Shown: positions 1 through 11,349 of the stretch, piece by piece
Layout of the letters: each line of letters starts with the position of its first letter
How positions within the stretch are numbered: position 1 is the first letter of the stretch
Source of the DNA: Pocillopora verrucosa
Lineage: Eukaryota; Cnidaria; Anthozoa; Scleractinia; Pocilloporidae
Direction: 5' to 3'
NCBI RefSeq assembly: GCF_036669915.1
Contig: NC_089322.1
Location: 20,258,535-20,322,534, forward strand
DNA: 64,000 bases
Notes under the pieces: generated by a model
Told to the model about the DNA's origin: nothing
Database searches by the model: none
What the model saw: the letters and a program-made list of their open reading frames with translations, nothing else
Translations under genes and position numbers: made by a program

Positions 1-575
1 GGATGACTGGCAGAAGAAAAGTGATGTTCACCTGAATGCGTTCTTTCCTACTATCAACGAGGTTATGCCAGGTACTCAGGTGTTACCCAGGGAGGTGGTT
101 AGTCTTTCATCCCAGCCAGGAGGCGTTCGTGCAGAATACCAGCAACCTACAAGCCCTGTGAGACCTCTATCAGGTATATGTATGGTCTAAGTTATCTTTG
201 GTCGTATTTATGATCGTCCAGTTGAAGGTAGACCTGGGAAGGGCTGTTGTCGGAAGTGGTGACGGACGTTTCGACAACCTTCGCGGAGGTCATCAACAGA
301 GTTAAGTCTGATGATAACCCCTGCAAAGGTCGTCGAAATGTCAGTCACCACCAATTCCCCCACACCATCATCACCACTTCGAACAACAGGGTGGCTCAGA
401 ATGATAAAAAACGCTTGAAAAGATGTGACTATCAAATATCTCTTTGTTTTCAGGCAAGGGACAAAGTCAACGAAGGCGATTTTCTTCTATCAGTTCAAAG
501 GTCATCAAACTGTTCCATGTAAAGCCATCTGAGGTTAGAGAAGCGAGAGCGATGGAAAAGATGATACAGCCATGA
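1..575 (+). CDS. Tyrosinase (type-3 copper oxidase), 3' end only
   Basis: Two exons are visible: 1-173 (reading frame begins at base 2) and 454-575, joined by a GT-AG intron in phase 1, with TGA at 573-575. The first exon encodes the region just after the CuB histidines, beginning DDWQKKSD and ending in a conserved PGGVR-EYQ block also found at the end of the catalytic exon of every other tyrosinase here. The last exon encodes a short basic tail with the motif KVIKLFHVKPSEV. The copper-binding part lies to the left of the window, so activity cannot be judged. An AATAAA lies at 854-859. The closest relatives in the window are tyrosinase A (5538-11349) and the pseudogene at 2373-3600, so the left side looks like an older tandem array. 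Confidence is high for the family, moderate for the exact tail exon. Confidence 0.85.
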
Positions 576-2372
576 GCTGAAGCACCGAGCACCGAGGAAC
601 GAAACACAGAAGCAGCGAAGAAAAATTGTGTTTCTATATCACATTTACCAATATCTTAAATATCCATTATAATCAATCTTTAAATTTGCACTTGCATTGA
701 AAAGTTACGAATTTAACCAGTATCCAGTTGAATAATCTTGAACTGATTTAAACAGTAACTGGAAAATATGAAATCGTGAAGACGTAAAAGTAAGGGAAGT
801 TGTAACTTATTCATCACCTGGTGGTATGGATAAACTAGTGTGGAATGTAACTCAATAAAAATGATGAAGAAACAGTTTTTTTTTTGAAGTGAAAATGATT
901 TTGATACCGTTTTGTTTACAAATGTTTGAATGGATTTTGTTCTACATTGGAACTATGGAAATACATGGACTGTCACAAAAAAAAAGTACAATGCATCATT
1001 CGACTCTTTCGCTCTGGCATTCGAAAAAAAGAACAGAAAATGGAAGGAAATATTTACACTTAGTCCCAGTTCAGACGTCAAGCTTCTCCCGCGCTCAACT
1101 TAATTGCAATTAGGTTCGACTATGGCACGACGGAAGCACTACTCTGATTCAGACGTCGGGCTAATGTCGTTCAAAATTCAGCGCATACTGCATAAAGGAG
1201 AAATTTTCTCATGACCTCCTCCCCCCCGCAGTAACGCAATTCCGCCGAAATATATTAGTATAATTTGTGAATTTTGTCTGGCACGGCAGGGGTGTATTGT
1301 CTGAATCACTGTCGTACCAGTGTCGAGTAGCACAGCAGAGCTTGTCGAGCTAAATTACTTGCCGAACTTAATTCAAAGGTTTGATTCAGGCTCCGTGCTT
1401 GTGTCTTGCTTTTGCTGAACAATTTTTAATGCGTATCGAAATTAAACCGAGATTGCACAGGTGCTACTTTACTTCTCTCTGTGAATGGTCTAGATAACTC
1501 CCGCCATCCTTTCAACCAATCAGATCGATGAAAACTTGAAAACAATCGGGACTTGGTCATTTGCCTTTTCTCGCTTCAAGAAGTTTTTGCTCGTTGTACT
1601 TCATGTCCTCATTTTCTCAGTGATGATGATATAAACCTTTGTTCTGATAGGTCGCTGAGAATAGCTGGGTTTTGTTTATTCGACACTCAATGGAAACTGC
1701 TCTACAGTGTATCAACAAACCTGATTGCCAATTCTATATTATTCTACAGCAAATGCTGCTAATCAAGGAGAAGTAATTGTGGATTCAGTTGTATTGCCAT
1801 CAGTTTTCCATCGTGCTTTGCGAATTCATGATCATGTACCCAACTCTCAGCTAAAAACGTTGAATTTGAGTGCAAAAAGTTAAAGTTAAACGTAAATTAT
1901 TGATAAGATATGAAATCACTTGCCTGGTGTGGAATTTGAATAATTCATGACAAGATTCATCTCGTGAAATTTTTAGAAAATTAAGCAGGAGTACATTTTT
2001 CATTTGTAAATTCCAATAACTGAACGATTAAAGAAATGCTCTGTATGTATCATACTCAGGAGTGAAGATCAGAATGTCTCTTCTGGATAACTATGATTTG
2101 GACAAGCAGTTGTAACAGAGAAAATCAAGATTTATTCGAGTCTTTACAATTCATATAAATTGTCAACCATATCAAAGAAGAGGGAACATTTTAGATATCA
2201 TATTCAAATATCTTTCGGTAAATATAATACAGACACAATGGGTAATGAGAATGAAAATGAATATACAAAAGGCTATATTGATTTGATATTTGGATATTTG
2301 GGATTCTGTCATGAATGCGTGCATTGTTGGAGATGAATCTATCGAAAGATTTTATGAAAAGAACGATGAACT
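576..2372. other. Intergenic, no gene recognised
   Basis: This holds the 3' flank of the upstream tyrosinase, then AT-rich sequence with no convincing exon. The stretch about 2230-2370 is similar to about 4480-4610 upstream of tyrosinase A (shared order of an ATGAAAATGA run, a GGCTATATTGA block and a TGCATTGTT block), so it is probably a duplicated tyrosinase 5' flank. Confidence 0.5.
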
Positions 2373-3600
2373 ATGATTCTCTATCTGTTGGTGACACTTT
2401 TAGCTTGGTGTAAAATGAAAGGTAAGGATTTTTAGTGAAAAGGAAAGAGACAAAAAGTGCATAGAATACTTAGAGGTTAGGCTTTCCTGTATAAATCATC
2501 CAGCTCAATATCAACAACTCCTTAGTTTCGAAACCAACTAATGAAAGAACTTAGTGGAAAAGTGGTGCATTCGCCGTGTACGATTTTCTTATTTCTCAAC
2601 CTTCTCACCAGTCTGTAAATCAATATTTACCTGACAGACTAAAAAACCGCCTTAATAAGAAAAAAATCAAAATGAGTAAAAAAAACACAATGCCTCGGTC
2701 GATTTCTAGACTTGAATGTAAAGATTTATCTGAGTTGAAAAAGCGATGACTGAGGCCTTAAGAGCAACGAAATCAATACGTGTGAAACGTCATGAATACT
2801 ACATTGTCTTACGAATTTAAGCACTAAGGAAACTCAATGAATGAAAGGCTATAGCGCACAATGCAACAGCTCTACCCCAGAATGTGGTGGGAAGATTTTT
2901 TTACCTCAACTTCCGTTCAAACTCCTATCTAGATCTTTCCGCATCATGGCTTCATCGACAAGATTTGAGATGACTGACAGAAGAAAAGTGATGCCCACCT
3001 CTTTCCTATTGTAATCGAGTTTCCACCAGGAACTCAAATATTACCCAAGGAGGTGGTTAATCTATCCTTGTAGCCAGGGGGGCGTTCGGGTGGAATACCA
3101 GCCATCTCGTAAGCCCATTAGACCTCTATCAGGTATCTATGTGATGAACTGAATTATATACTCGTTTTCATTGACTCCTACTTATGATCTATTGGAAGAC
3201 AGATGCATAGATGACGTCACCATTGACAACATTTTGATTTTTTTTTCTTTTTTAACGAACAAATAAATTCCGTGTTACTGGAAATAGATCACAGAAGACA
3301 ATAAAGTCTGACAAGAACGTTAGTGAGACACCCGGCTGCACCTCGTCCGCCGCCTTTTTGCTTTTACCACATTTTGGTTTCATCTTTAATCTATTATTGA
3401 AAAACGGTGCAACAAATTACGCAGCTGAATGGTAAGCTATAAGACACCTGACTGACTATCAAATATCCCTTTGTTTTCAGGGCAGAGTCAGAGTCAACGA
3501 AGACGTTTTACTTTCCTCAGTGTATAGGCCATCAGAGTGTTTCGTACAAAGTTATCTTAGGTAAAAAGAGCGATAGAGATGACAACCTTGTGCTTTTCTC
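2373..3600 (+). pseudogene. Decayed tyrosinase gene copy
   Basis: Three pieces of the local tyrosinase gene structure remain in order. 2373-2421 is a signal-peptide-like exon (MILYLLVTLLAW...) ending in GGTAAGG, parallel to exon 1 of tyrosinase A. About 2936-3132 matches the end of the catalytic exon (remnants of the HHGFIDKIW and PGGVRVEYQ regions), with the HH pair lost, frame changes and stops, ending at a GT donor. 3481 to about 3600 follows a TTTTCAG acceptor and matches the tail exon, again with stops. The CuA region and all accessory modules are missing. It was probably formed by tandem duplication followed by internal deletion, and no protein is expected. The similarity is clear at DNA level to 1-575. 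Confidence 0.8.
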
Positions 3601-4470
3601 AAAAACAAAGCGGAAAATTGGTTTATATCAGATTTTCAGGTGATGGAGTTTTATGTTGATAAATATCTTGCGTTATACCCGCGAAAAAGGATTACAAATC
3701 CAATATCTAACAGGATTATATCGAATTCATTTAAATAGCTATTTTGAACAGCTTTTATGATTTGCATGAAAAACACGAAATTAAACTTAGTTGCAATTTA
3801 TTGACAACTCAGTGGTATCAACCGAGTTTGGAAAGTGCCCTAATAAAATATAAAAAAGTGCCGGGTGAGTTCTATTGAAGTGAGTACGTGGGTTTGTACA
3901 TTGTTATATGTACATTTACCCCCTTTATTGAAATAAATAAGAAAAAACCCTGGACGAGGGCTGTATGCGATGGCAGGGCCGCGAAAAGCCGTACGGCCTA
4001 CCTAAATGCCACGTTCATATGGTAAAATGATTATTGCCTGAGTTAGGTCGGGCTGGCAGGGTAAAGTTTTGGCTCTCAGCCATGATCCTCAGCCAGTATC
4101 CGGTAGTTAGTGAGTATCTTCGAGCAAAATATCTTACCGTCTAGCCCTCTCACCTAGGCAATAAGTACGTTTTAAACAAGATGTCCGACATTGAAGCAGG
4201 GGAATTACATTCTAAACTGTCTCGACCAAACTACAATTTATTATTAGACTCCTTAAATCTGTTATTCAAAACGACTCTCAAGCATTCACGATTACAAACC
4301 TCTGTTACTTCTCTCGTAAATTGTAACAAATTAATGAAGCTAGGATTTGACCAGTCAGTCGCTTTCTTACAGAACGAATCTCGATCCTTTTGAACCCATT
4401 ACTCTTCAGATACGTTATATGGACGAGAAGGCGTTTTCATCGGATATCGCATTGAAATATCGTCCAATTT
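3601..4470. other. Intergenic with an unassigned 70-codon ORF
   Basis: The only notable object is an open frame at 4181-4393 (70 codons, beginning MSDIEAGELHSKLSRP). No domain is recognised. The leader (about 3940-4180) is richer in GC and in CGG/CCG words than its surroundings, which may mark an inserted repeat of unknown family. It could equally be a chance ORF. Confidence 0.3.
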
Positions 4471-5537
4471 TGTAGATACAATGAAAAATGATGATGAAAA
4501 TGATGATATAATAGGGCTATATTGAGTTGATATTTGGGGTTGGTTGTCAATGGGTGCATTGTTCGAGACGAATCTTTATAAAAATTTAACAAAGAAGGAC
4601 TTTTACAAAAGCCAGTTGTAGTGCTTCGACGGTGTTCAAGACAAAACGCGCTGTAAGTAAAATGGTAGACTAATTCTAAGGTGTCTTTTTAACAATATCT
4701 TTTCTTAAGATTTTAAATCTAGAACGAAGAAAACTTTTCATTATCATCAAAAGTACTGCATATGTATCCTGGCGGCAATACTTCGCCCGTATTTCAAATA
4801 TCTGAATTCTGTTTATTTATAAAACATCTTACTCTTTCATTCTGTTTAATATGAAATTTATCAAAATCTCACGGTTTTTTTAAACAAATTCGAAAATCTT
4901 AAAATAACTATTAGCCGCAATGGTGTCGCAGAAAAATAAATGTGGTGTCCTGCTTTGTTCAATAGCTCATCTGGTGCGATTGAACGAATTAGTTTTCTAT
5001 CATTTTGATGTAATTATTGGCTAATCTAAAAAAAATGAATTGGATACGACAGGTAACAGTGTTTTTAATCAATTGTTGAAGAAATTACTTCCTTTTTTAT
5101 ACGTCTACCAAAGACGTTGGGGATGATTAAAAAAAAAAAAAAGAATATCAAAATTCAGTCCATCAACAATATAAAAGTATTATGTGAAAAGAAAAAAAAG
5201 AGGAATGAATTTTCCTAATCCATTTATTTTTGTGTTTCAGTATATTTAGTAATTTTTTTACCAAGATTCACTGGTACAGAAGGTTAGTGGATTTGAAAAT
5301 ATCATCTTAGATTTGTGCTTTCTATAGTTTTAGTTTTCTTTTTGTTCCGGCAAGGTAAATGATATTTTGATTCTGATCACCCCCAGCTGGCTGAGAGAAA
5401 TATCAGAGTATTCCATATTACTTGCTGTAATATTTCTTTTTGAATCAATTGGGTGACCGAAGAGATAATTGGGTCTCAAAGCTGATTGTGGTATGAAGTA
5501 AATAACTTCATTCTTTTTTCAGATCTCATTTATAACA
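4471..5537 (+). promoter_or_regulatory. 5' flank of tyrosinase A
   Basis: This is the sequence upstream of the signal-peptide exon. Its part at about 4480-4610 is paralogous to 2230-2370, upstream of the decayed tyrosinase copy, so a 5' flank was duplicated along with the gene. No convincing TATA box close to the ATG could be fixed by eye. Confidence 0.35.
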
Positions 5538-8500
5538 ATGGCGAGAACTTTTGTTCTCTTTCTGATGGTGACGCTCTTAATTTGGTGTGAAGTTGAAGGT
5601 AAGGATTTCTAGTTTAAATTACGGGGAAAAATTTATAGCACATTTGCAGGTTTCGCTTTTGCATGAATCATTTAATTTAAGATCCTTAAGTTTAGAAATT
5701 AAATAATGAAAGAACTTAGTAGAATAGCGGGTTATTAACATTTAACCACCTGTAGAGTTACTCAGGATTTTCTGTATTGTGTTAGGGGTGGTCCAATATT
5801 TTAGATGACATACTTCAATCACGCCTGGTTTGCTGTTATTGTTTTTAAGACGCGAGTGGACCTTTCTTTGATCTTTTATGTCTTTTGCTTGAAAAGACAA
5901 GATTAGCAAGTTGGAAATTGAAAAAAATGGCAGTATTTCGAGTGGAACTGTTCAGAAATCATCAAATGAAGTAACTAGGTAGAAAAGCTCGTTATGAACA
6001 CTCTAACAACTGTGGAGTTTGTGGGGTCAGGTGGTCAGGTGGTTCAATATATAAATCCAATCACCATTTGAAACTAAGCGACACACATTTTTTTCTACGA
6101 CCGATTTGCTGTAACGAAGGTACAAGAGACTCTTTCATTTTCTTTTATATTCTTTTATTCAATTTTTTTTTACGTGAAGAAATAGGACTAGAAAGAAAGA
6201 AGACAAAAGAGCATTACTACGAGAACACATTTCTTTTTCTACAAAAAAGAAAAGAACAAAACGGATACTAATATAATATACTTCATTCACTCTTCTTCTT
6301 GTAGCATCAGGCCAAGTTCACGTGTCCTACCAGGGATGTTATTCAGAACCCCCCTACGACTCGTATTCTATGAAGCGTATCTAGATTATAGGCACCGTAT
6401 CGATTGGACAAAGCTACCTGACTTGAGTCACGTGACTCAGGCCTGTGCTCAAGAGGCCATCAAGAGAAATTATCGTACTTTGGTATCAAGAACTATGGAG
6501 TATGTTTCCTGGTGGCCCAGATGGTCTCACAATTACGACCAAAGCCGGCTTTTTTTTTTTTTTTTTGCCGGGACAAAAGGGTCTGGGATGCTTCCTGACC
6601 ATCGGAGGTCTGTCCGGCCTGTTTCCGTCTTCAAGATTTCGAAAACGAAAGGTGACAAAGTCCGCAGCCCTGATTTAAAAAAACCTAGGAGGTTACTTAT
6701 ACGTAGAGAAGCGTAAAAGCATTATGTTTTTCAAAAAAATGCCGTAGAAATCTTTGCGGAATTCAAATATTTACACAAAGACATTTCCATACGGGGTTAG
6801 TTTATTGAGGAAAAATTTACATCTTTGTGTTATTCTTGTGCTCTAAGGGTAAGGCAGAAAAAATATTAAGAGGACACCAAGCGCCGCAAAATGTAGGCAT
6901 AACACATCAAGCTGAATGTTGTGATTCTCTCGGGTCTAATTTAAACTTTGTCCCATGAAACATCCATTTTGTTGTATTTGAAAAATTTACTCGTGCTTAT
7001 TAACATCAAATTACACTCGGAATCATGTTGTTACCTCTACAAATTCCCTAAGTCCAACACAAATGAAAACTGCGTTGATATCTGTCCACTTCTATTGTAT
7101 CCATAAACATCACTTTTATTTTTAATAACTTATAAAGCAGATCTCTTCCTCAGAAATTTGATTATTTTCTTCATATTTTAAGTTGATGGTGGGTGGTCGA
7201 ACTGGGGAGCCTGGAGCGCCTGCAGCCTAACATGTGGTAACGGCAGGCAAACACGCATACGGACCTGTACTAATCCCTCACCGGCAGCTGGCGGTGCCGA
7301 CTGCGTTGGGAATTACTCTCTTGAGGTTTATTCATGCAATACCAACAGTTGCCCAGGTCAGACAAGGAGTTCTATCAAGATTTCTTACCCTTTCTTTCTA
7401 TCTTCATTTTCAACGTATGCAATAGGCACGCTTGCATGTGCGTCATAAGGCCTTCTCCATAACTACTGAATCGCGCTAAGAAGCAATTAGCTTTAAATCA
7501 AAGATTGACTCATATCAAATGTTAAAAAATGCGTAATAATGAACTTGCAAAGTGTTCTATAATTTTTAGCTAATGGTGCATGATTTAGCCTGGCGTGACT
7601 GGAGCGGTTGCAGCTGCTCCAGTCCCCGCCTAGTATAGGTGCTCTTACTTGCCGTGGAAGCGATTCTCGATCCCAACCTTTCGACGCGAAAGAAGGTGAT
7701 AGGAAATGAATAAAGATTTGGAAGAGATAATATGAGTTGCGGATGTAAAAATTTTCAACTCCTAGTTGTTACTTCTAGTTCATAGTAAATGGTCGGAGTG
7801 GGGCATCTGGGGTGGATGTAGTCAGACTTGTGGTGGTGGTGCACAAATACGTGTGACTACTTGTACCAATCCTCTCCCGAGTGGAAGTGGTACAAGTTGT
7901 CAAGGAAACAGTGACCAGTCACGAACTTGCAACACGTATTCATGTCCAAATAAGATATTGGATCAAATATCTATTTAATCCGTTCGAAAACAGACTGATG
8001 TAAAGTAAAATTTTCTTTTCGTTCTAAGTAAACGGCGGATGGTCTACTTGGGGAGTTTGGAGCACTTGTACTCGAACGTGTGATGGTGGAGTTCGATCAC
8101 GCATGCGCACATGCAGCAATCCTCTACCACAAAGCGGCGGAGCTGCTTGTCAAGGACCTGGATCTCAATCTCAGCTCTGCTATAAAAATGGTTGTCCAGG
8201 TAAAAGTTTCCTTACAAAGATGATACGGACAAAAAGATTTTGTACTTAATGCCCCCTGTTTAGCAAATCGTGTATTATATGACGAGGAAATACTTTACGG
8301 TTAGGACAGTTTGTTAAGTAATACTAGTGCCTATAACCGCATAGAAAATATTTAGCACTTTTTCTCGCACATCCAATCATGTAGAGATCGACTTCATTTT
8401 TCACTATCTAGCATCACCTGTGCAGCTGTGGTGATCATTGATTAGTTACCGTAGGAGTTAAGAATTTTCACAAAATTCCAAGATATTTTTAGCATTGTGC

Positions 8501-11349
8501 AAGTCCATCGCACATATCATTAAGCCGACGTAATTCAAGCAGACTGTGATTGATTCAGTTCTTCTTGGAAAAATGAAACATATAGATATCATTTACAATA
8601 ACCTATCAAGCGTCAATTATTTCTATATAGTCAATGGTGGTTGGTCAAACTGGGGAGCTTGGGGCAGCTGTACACAAACATGCGCTGGTGGAACACAAAC
8701 ACGCAGTCGCACTTGTACCAGTCCTACTCCAACCAATGGTGGTCTCAACTGTTCAGGAAGTAGCTCGGAGTCCCAAGCATGCAACAACAACACGTGTCCA
8801 TGTATGTCTAACAATTCGTTAGTGTCAGTCGCAGTATGATTCCGTCAAAGGGGCTTCTTCTAGAGGATAATGTGTATTTACATTTAGTCTTCCATCATAA
8901 AAGTTAATGGGTCTGCTAATCAACATTCTGAAGTGCAACAAACTGAGTAAGACTGTTTTGCTACAATTCAGCCATTGAGAAGTTTCAAACTCTGACTCTG
9001 CCTTGGTGACATTTTCCCTCGTATATCTTGTAGATATACAAACATGTAGCAGTTGTTTCTTTTTGTGCATCTTAATTGAGGATTCGTCACATTTGTAAAG
9101 CTTTGAAATTTATGCGATGATATGTAACATAATGGTTATTTTTATAATAAAAGCGTAATTGTCTTGATTTTATCTCTAGTTTGCCAAGAAGGAAGTACCT
9201 CATTTGATCAATGCGGGCAGAGATGCACCTGTGTTCAAGGCCAGTTGGTTAACTGCGTTCGTATTCGAAAAGAATTCACTTCCATGTCATCTCTTGAGCG
9301 AGAACGGTACATTAAAGTCATATTAACAGCTTCTACTGACCCAAAATTTAAGAACGACTATGATGAGTTAATCAATCGGCATAGAAATAAGTTTTTCTCT
9401 GGAATTCATGGACGAACGCACTTCCTTACATGGCATCGCTATTTCATGTTGCTTTACGAGAACCTCCTTCGTCAAGTAGCCTGCAATTTTACGATAGCAT
9501 ACTGGGATTGGAGTTCAGTGTCTGGAAATCCATTCAGCACTGTGAAAAAAGAAAGCCTATGGCACACCGCGAACTCTGGTTTCGGCGGGAACGGCATAGG
9601 GCCGTATAGCTGTGTCCAGACAGGACCATTCAGAGAGGCCAATTGGAGCATCGTGCCACTTCCAGCCAATTCCTTACCAGAGCCAGGTCCTCGGTGTTTA
9701 GCACGGAGGTTTAATGGGAACCCTCCTGACTCTGTGGCAGTTCAAGAAGTCTTACGAATACCAGCGAGTAACTTCACTGATTTTGAGCTTATGCTCCGAG
9801 TGAATCTTCACGACGTTGTGCACTGTTTGATAGACGGCACCATGTGCTCGATAGACTCAGCTGCTGCCCCGGAGTTTTTTCTTCACCACGGATTTATTGA
9901 CAAGATCTGGGACGAGTGGCAGAAGAAAAGTGACGCTCATAAGAATGCCTTCTTTCCTGGTATCAAAGAGGTTATGCCAGGATCTAAATTGCTACCTCAG
10001 CACGTACTCAACCTTTTGTCGCAGCCGGAAGGTGTTCGAGTAGAATATCAGTCGTCCAGGAAAGCCGCCAATTTATTACCTCTTTTAAGAGGTGGGTATG
10101 TTATCTTTTCTGTGTAAAATTATCATTGGGGGAATATTCTCAAAGGTAGAAAAAGCAAAAAATATCTGCAATACATATAAATGAAGATTTTTTTGTCTTA
10201 TTGATTAATCTGTTATTTAGCAATAAACATACAGTTTTCAAAAATTCGTGGTCTCATTGGCAAGAAAAAAAAAACAAACAGTCTAAACTTTCCGGGTTCG
10301 TAGTAAAGCACAGGTTTAATGAGTTTGTCGTGAGTTTTGGTGGCAACCATACTCAGTGCTCCGCATAATGTGATGTTATAATACCGCAATACAATACCGA
10401 TTTTATTCGCCATTCATAGATGTAAAGATGGGTTTCATAACAAAATCATTAAGTTTAAAATACTTGTTAGTAACAATATATTAATATATGGCAAGAGGGC
10501 CTCAAGAACCCATGGGGCTTCTACTATGGACTCCTTCCTGCTAAAACAAAAAGAAAAAATATATGCCTATAAGCGATACGCGTTCATTGGAAACATTTTT
10601 TTTGCCAAACCACCAATGTTAAGAGTTGGTATATCTGTAGATTCAGTAATAAACTTCGAAGAAGTTTCAGACTACCCAATACCATTGGGTAAGTAATTCC
10701 AAATTTTCGGACCTTGAAAAACTATATGAAAAAATATATAACATTTGTTGGACATTGATGATATCGGTAATCATCGCCTCTTCTGTTGTTATACGAGTGC
10801 AAACGAGTACATCATCAAGTAAAAAGTATCAATGTCAATGTCAAAATAAGAAGCTGCTCGGACTTTAGGGAATACTGTAGGCTCTGAAAAATATTTTTGA
10901 AAGCGCGTGCTTTGTCTTTCTTGTAAGCCCTTTCCTTCCTCAAGACCGCTTTTGCATTCATTTATTACACATGCGTAAAATGTATAGATCACATAGTAAC
11001 TTAGCAGTTTTACAATACTTGTAATTTTTCTTGATTATTGTATATTCTTGTAGTTAGTAATTTTGTAGAGCCTTCACAGATGAAGAGCCACATCTTTTCA
11101 TGTGAATAAGCTGTGAATAAATCATTATTATTATTATTATCATTATTATTATTATCATCATCATCATTATCATTATGTGCCTGTTTCGTTTGATTTTCTT
11201 CTGTAGGACTAAGTCTCAGTGCTCTTCACCATATTCCACGGAGACAGTTTTCTGGTGTCACTGAAAAGATAATAAAGGTATTCCATTTAAAGCCATCTGA
11301 AGTGAAACGTGCAAAAGAATTGGAGAAGCTGTTGCAGCCGTTGTATTAG
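5538..11349 (+). CDS. Secreted TSP1-tyrosinase A, with damaged accessory exons
   Basis: Usable exons are 5538-5598 (signal peptide [16 protein letters not shown]), 7183-7356, 8029-8199 and 8631-8801 (TSP1 repeats with WxxW and six cysteines), 9180-10091 (catalytic domain) and 11207-11349 (tail, stop 11347-11349). All junctions are phase 1, and joined they give about 543 residues. The catalytic exon begins with a CGQRCTC cysteine-rich segment, has CuA histidines spaced H-x8-H-x8-H (the last in TWHR), and CuB LHDVVH followed by FFLHHGFID. All ligands are present. Such enzymes oxidise phenols to o-quinones outside the cell. Three further exons look broken: a GCY/WSC-like exon at 6305-6560, a TSP1 relic near 7570-7695 and a TSP1 exon at 7779-7949 without a GT donor. 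Each can be skipped in frame, so function may persist. It could also be an early pseudogene. An AATAAA lies at 11384-11389. Confidence 0.8.
6305..6560 (+). pseudogene. Decayed GCY/WSC-like exon of tyrosinase A
   Basis: After a TTCTTGTAG acceptor the frame reads [16 protein letters not shown], matching the start of the intact module in tyrosinase B ([12 protein letters not shown]). It then meets a TAG and continues in other frames with recognisable pieces (a [10 protein letters not shown] helix and a [10 protein letters not shown] strand). A run of about 17 T starts near 6550 and similarity stops there. At least two frameshifts plus a stop make this exon uncodable as it stands. Its phase-1 borders would allow clean skipping. 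Confidence 0.7.
7570..7695 (+). pseudogene. TSP1 exon relic in tyrosinase A
   Basis: After TTTTTAG, traces of a TSP1 repeat survive: WRDWSGCS in one frame, then [13 protein letters not shown] in another, with stops between and no donor at the expected place. It lies between two better TSP1 exons and is evidence that the gene once had five repeats. Confidence 0.6.
7779..7949 (+). pseudogene. TSP1 exon with lost splice donor in tyrosinase A
   Basis: The acceptor TTCTAG and the coding part are perfect: [17 protein letters not shown] through CNTYSCP, six cysteines. The 3' border reads CCAAATAAGA where neighbouring exons have CCAGGTAAxx, so the GT is gone. Reading through adds nine residues and then TAA at about 7976. 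Skipping the exon keeps the frame because both flanks are phase 1. Either the repeat is no longer used or a truncated secreted form is made. Confidence 0.7.
10490..10860 (-). mobile_element. LINE 3' fragment in last intron of tyrosinase A
   Basis: On the minus strand a frame reads [11 protein letters not shown], the hallmark of the tail of CR1/L2-like LINE reverse transcriptases (F-x-G-P-K-x-W-N-x-LP). It is followed by a decayed carboxy end and preceded by a broken stretch. Only a few hundred bases remain. Borders are approximate. Confidence 0.5.
11060..11180 (+). repeat. Retroposon tail with ATT microsatellite
   Basis: The sequence GTGAATAAGCTGTGAATAAA is followed by an (ATT)n/(ATC)n array at 11123-11175. 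This resembles the AATAAA plus ATT-repeat 3' end of cnidarian non-LTR elements. It lies about 30 bases before the last-exon acceptor at 11207. Confidence 0.45.

Noticed and set aside
4181-4393. Possible small secreted or regulatory protein gene
   Set aside because: No signal peptide, domain, splice sites or paralogue is visible; kept only as an unassigned ORF.
7640-7680. tRNA-like box GCGATTCTCGATCCC
   Set aside because: No matching A box or cloverleaf; the sequence is part of the TSP1 relic.
11123-11175. Possible CRISPR-like or functional array in the repeated ATT/ATC stretch
   Set aside because: It is a simple microsatellite at a retroposon tail, in a eukaryotic intron.
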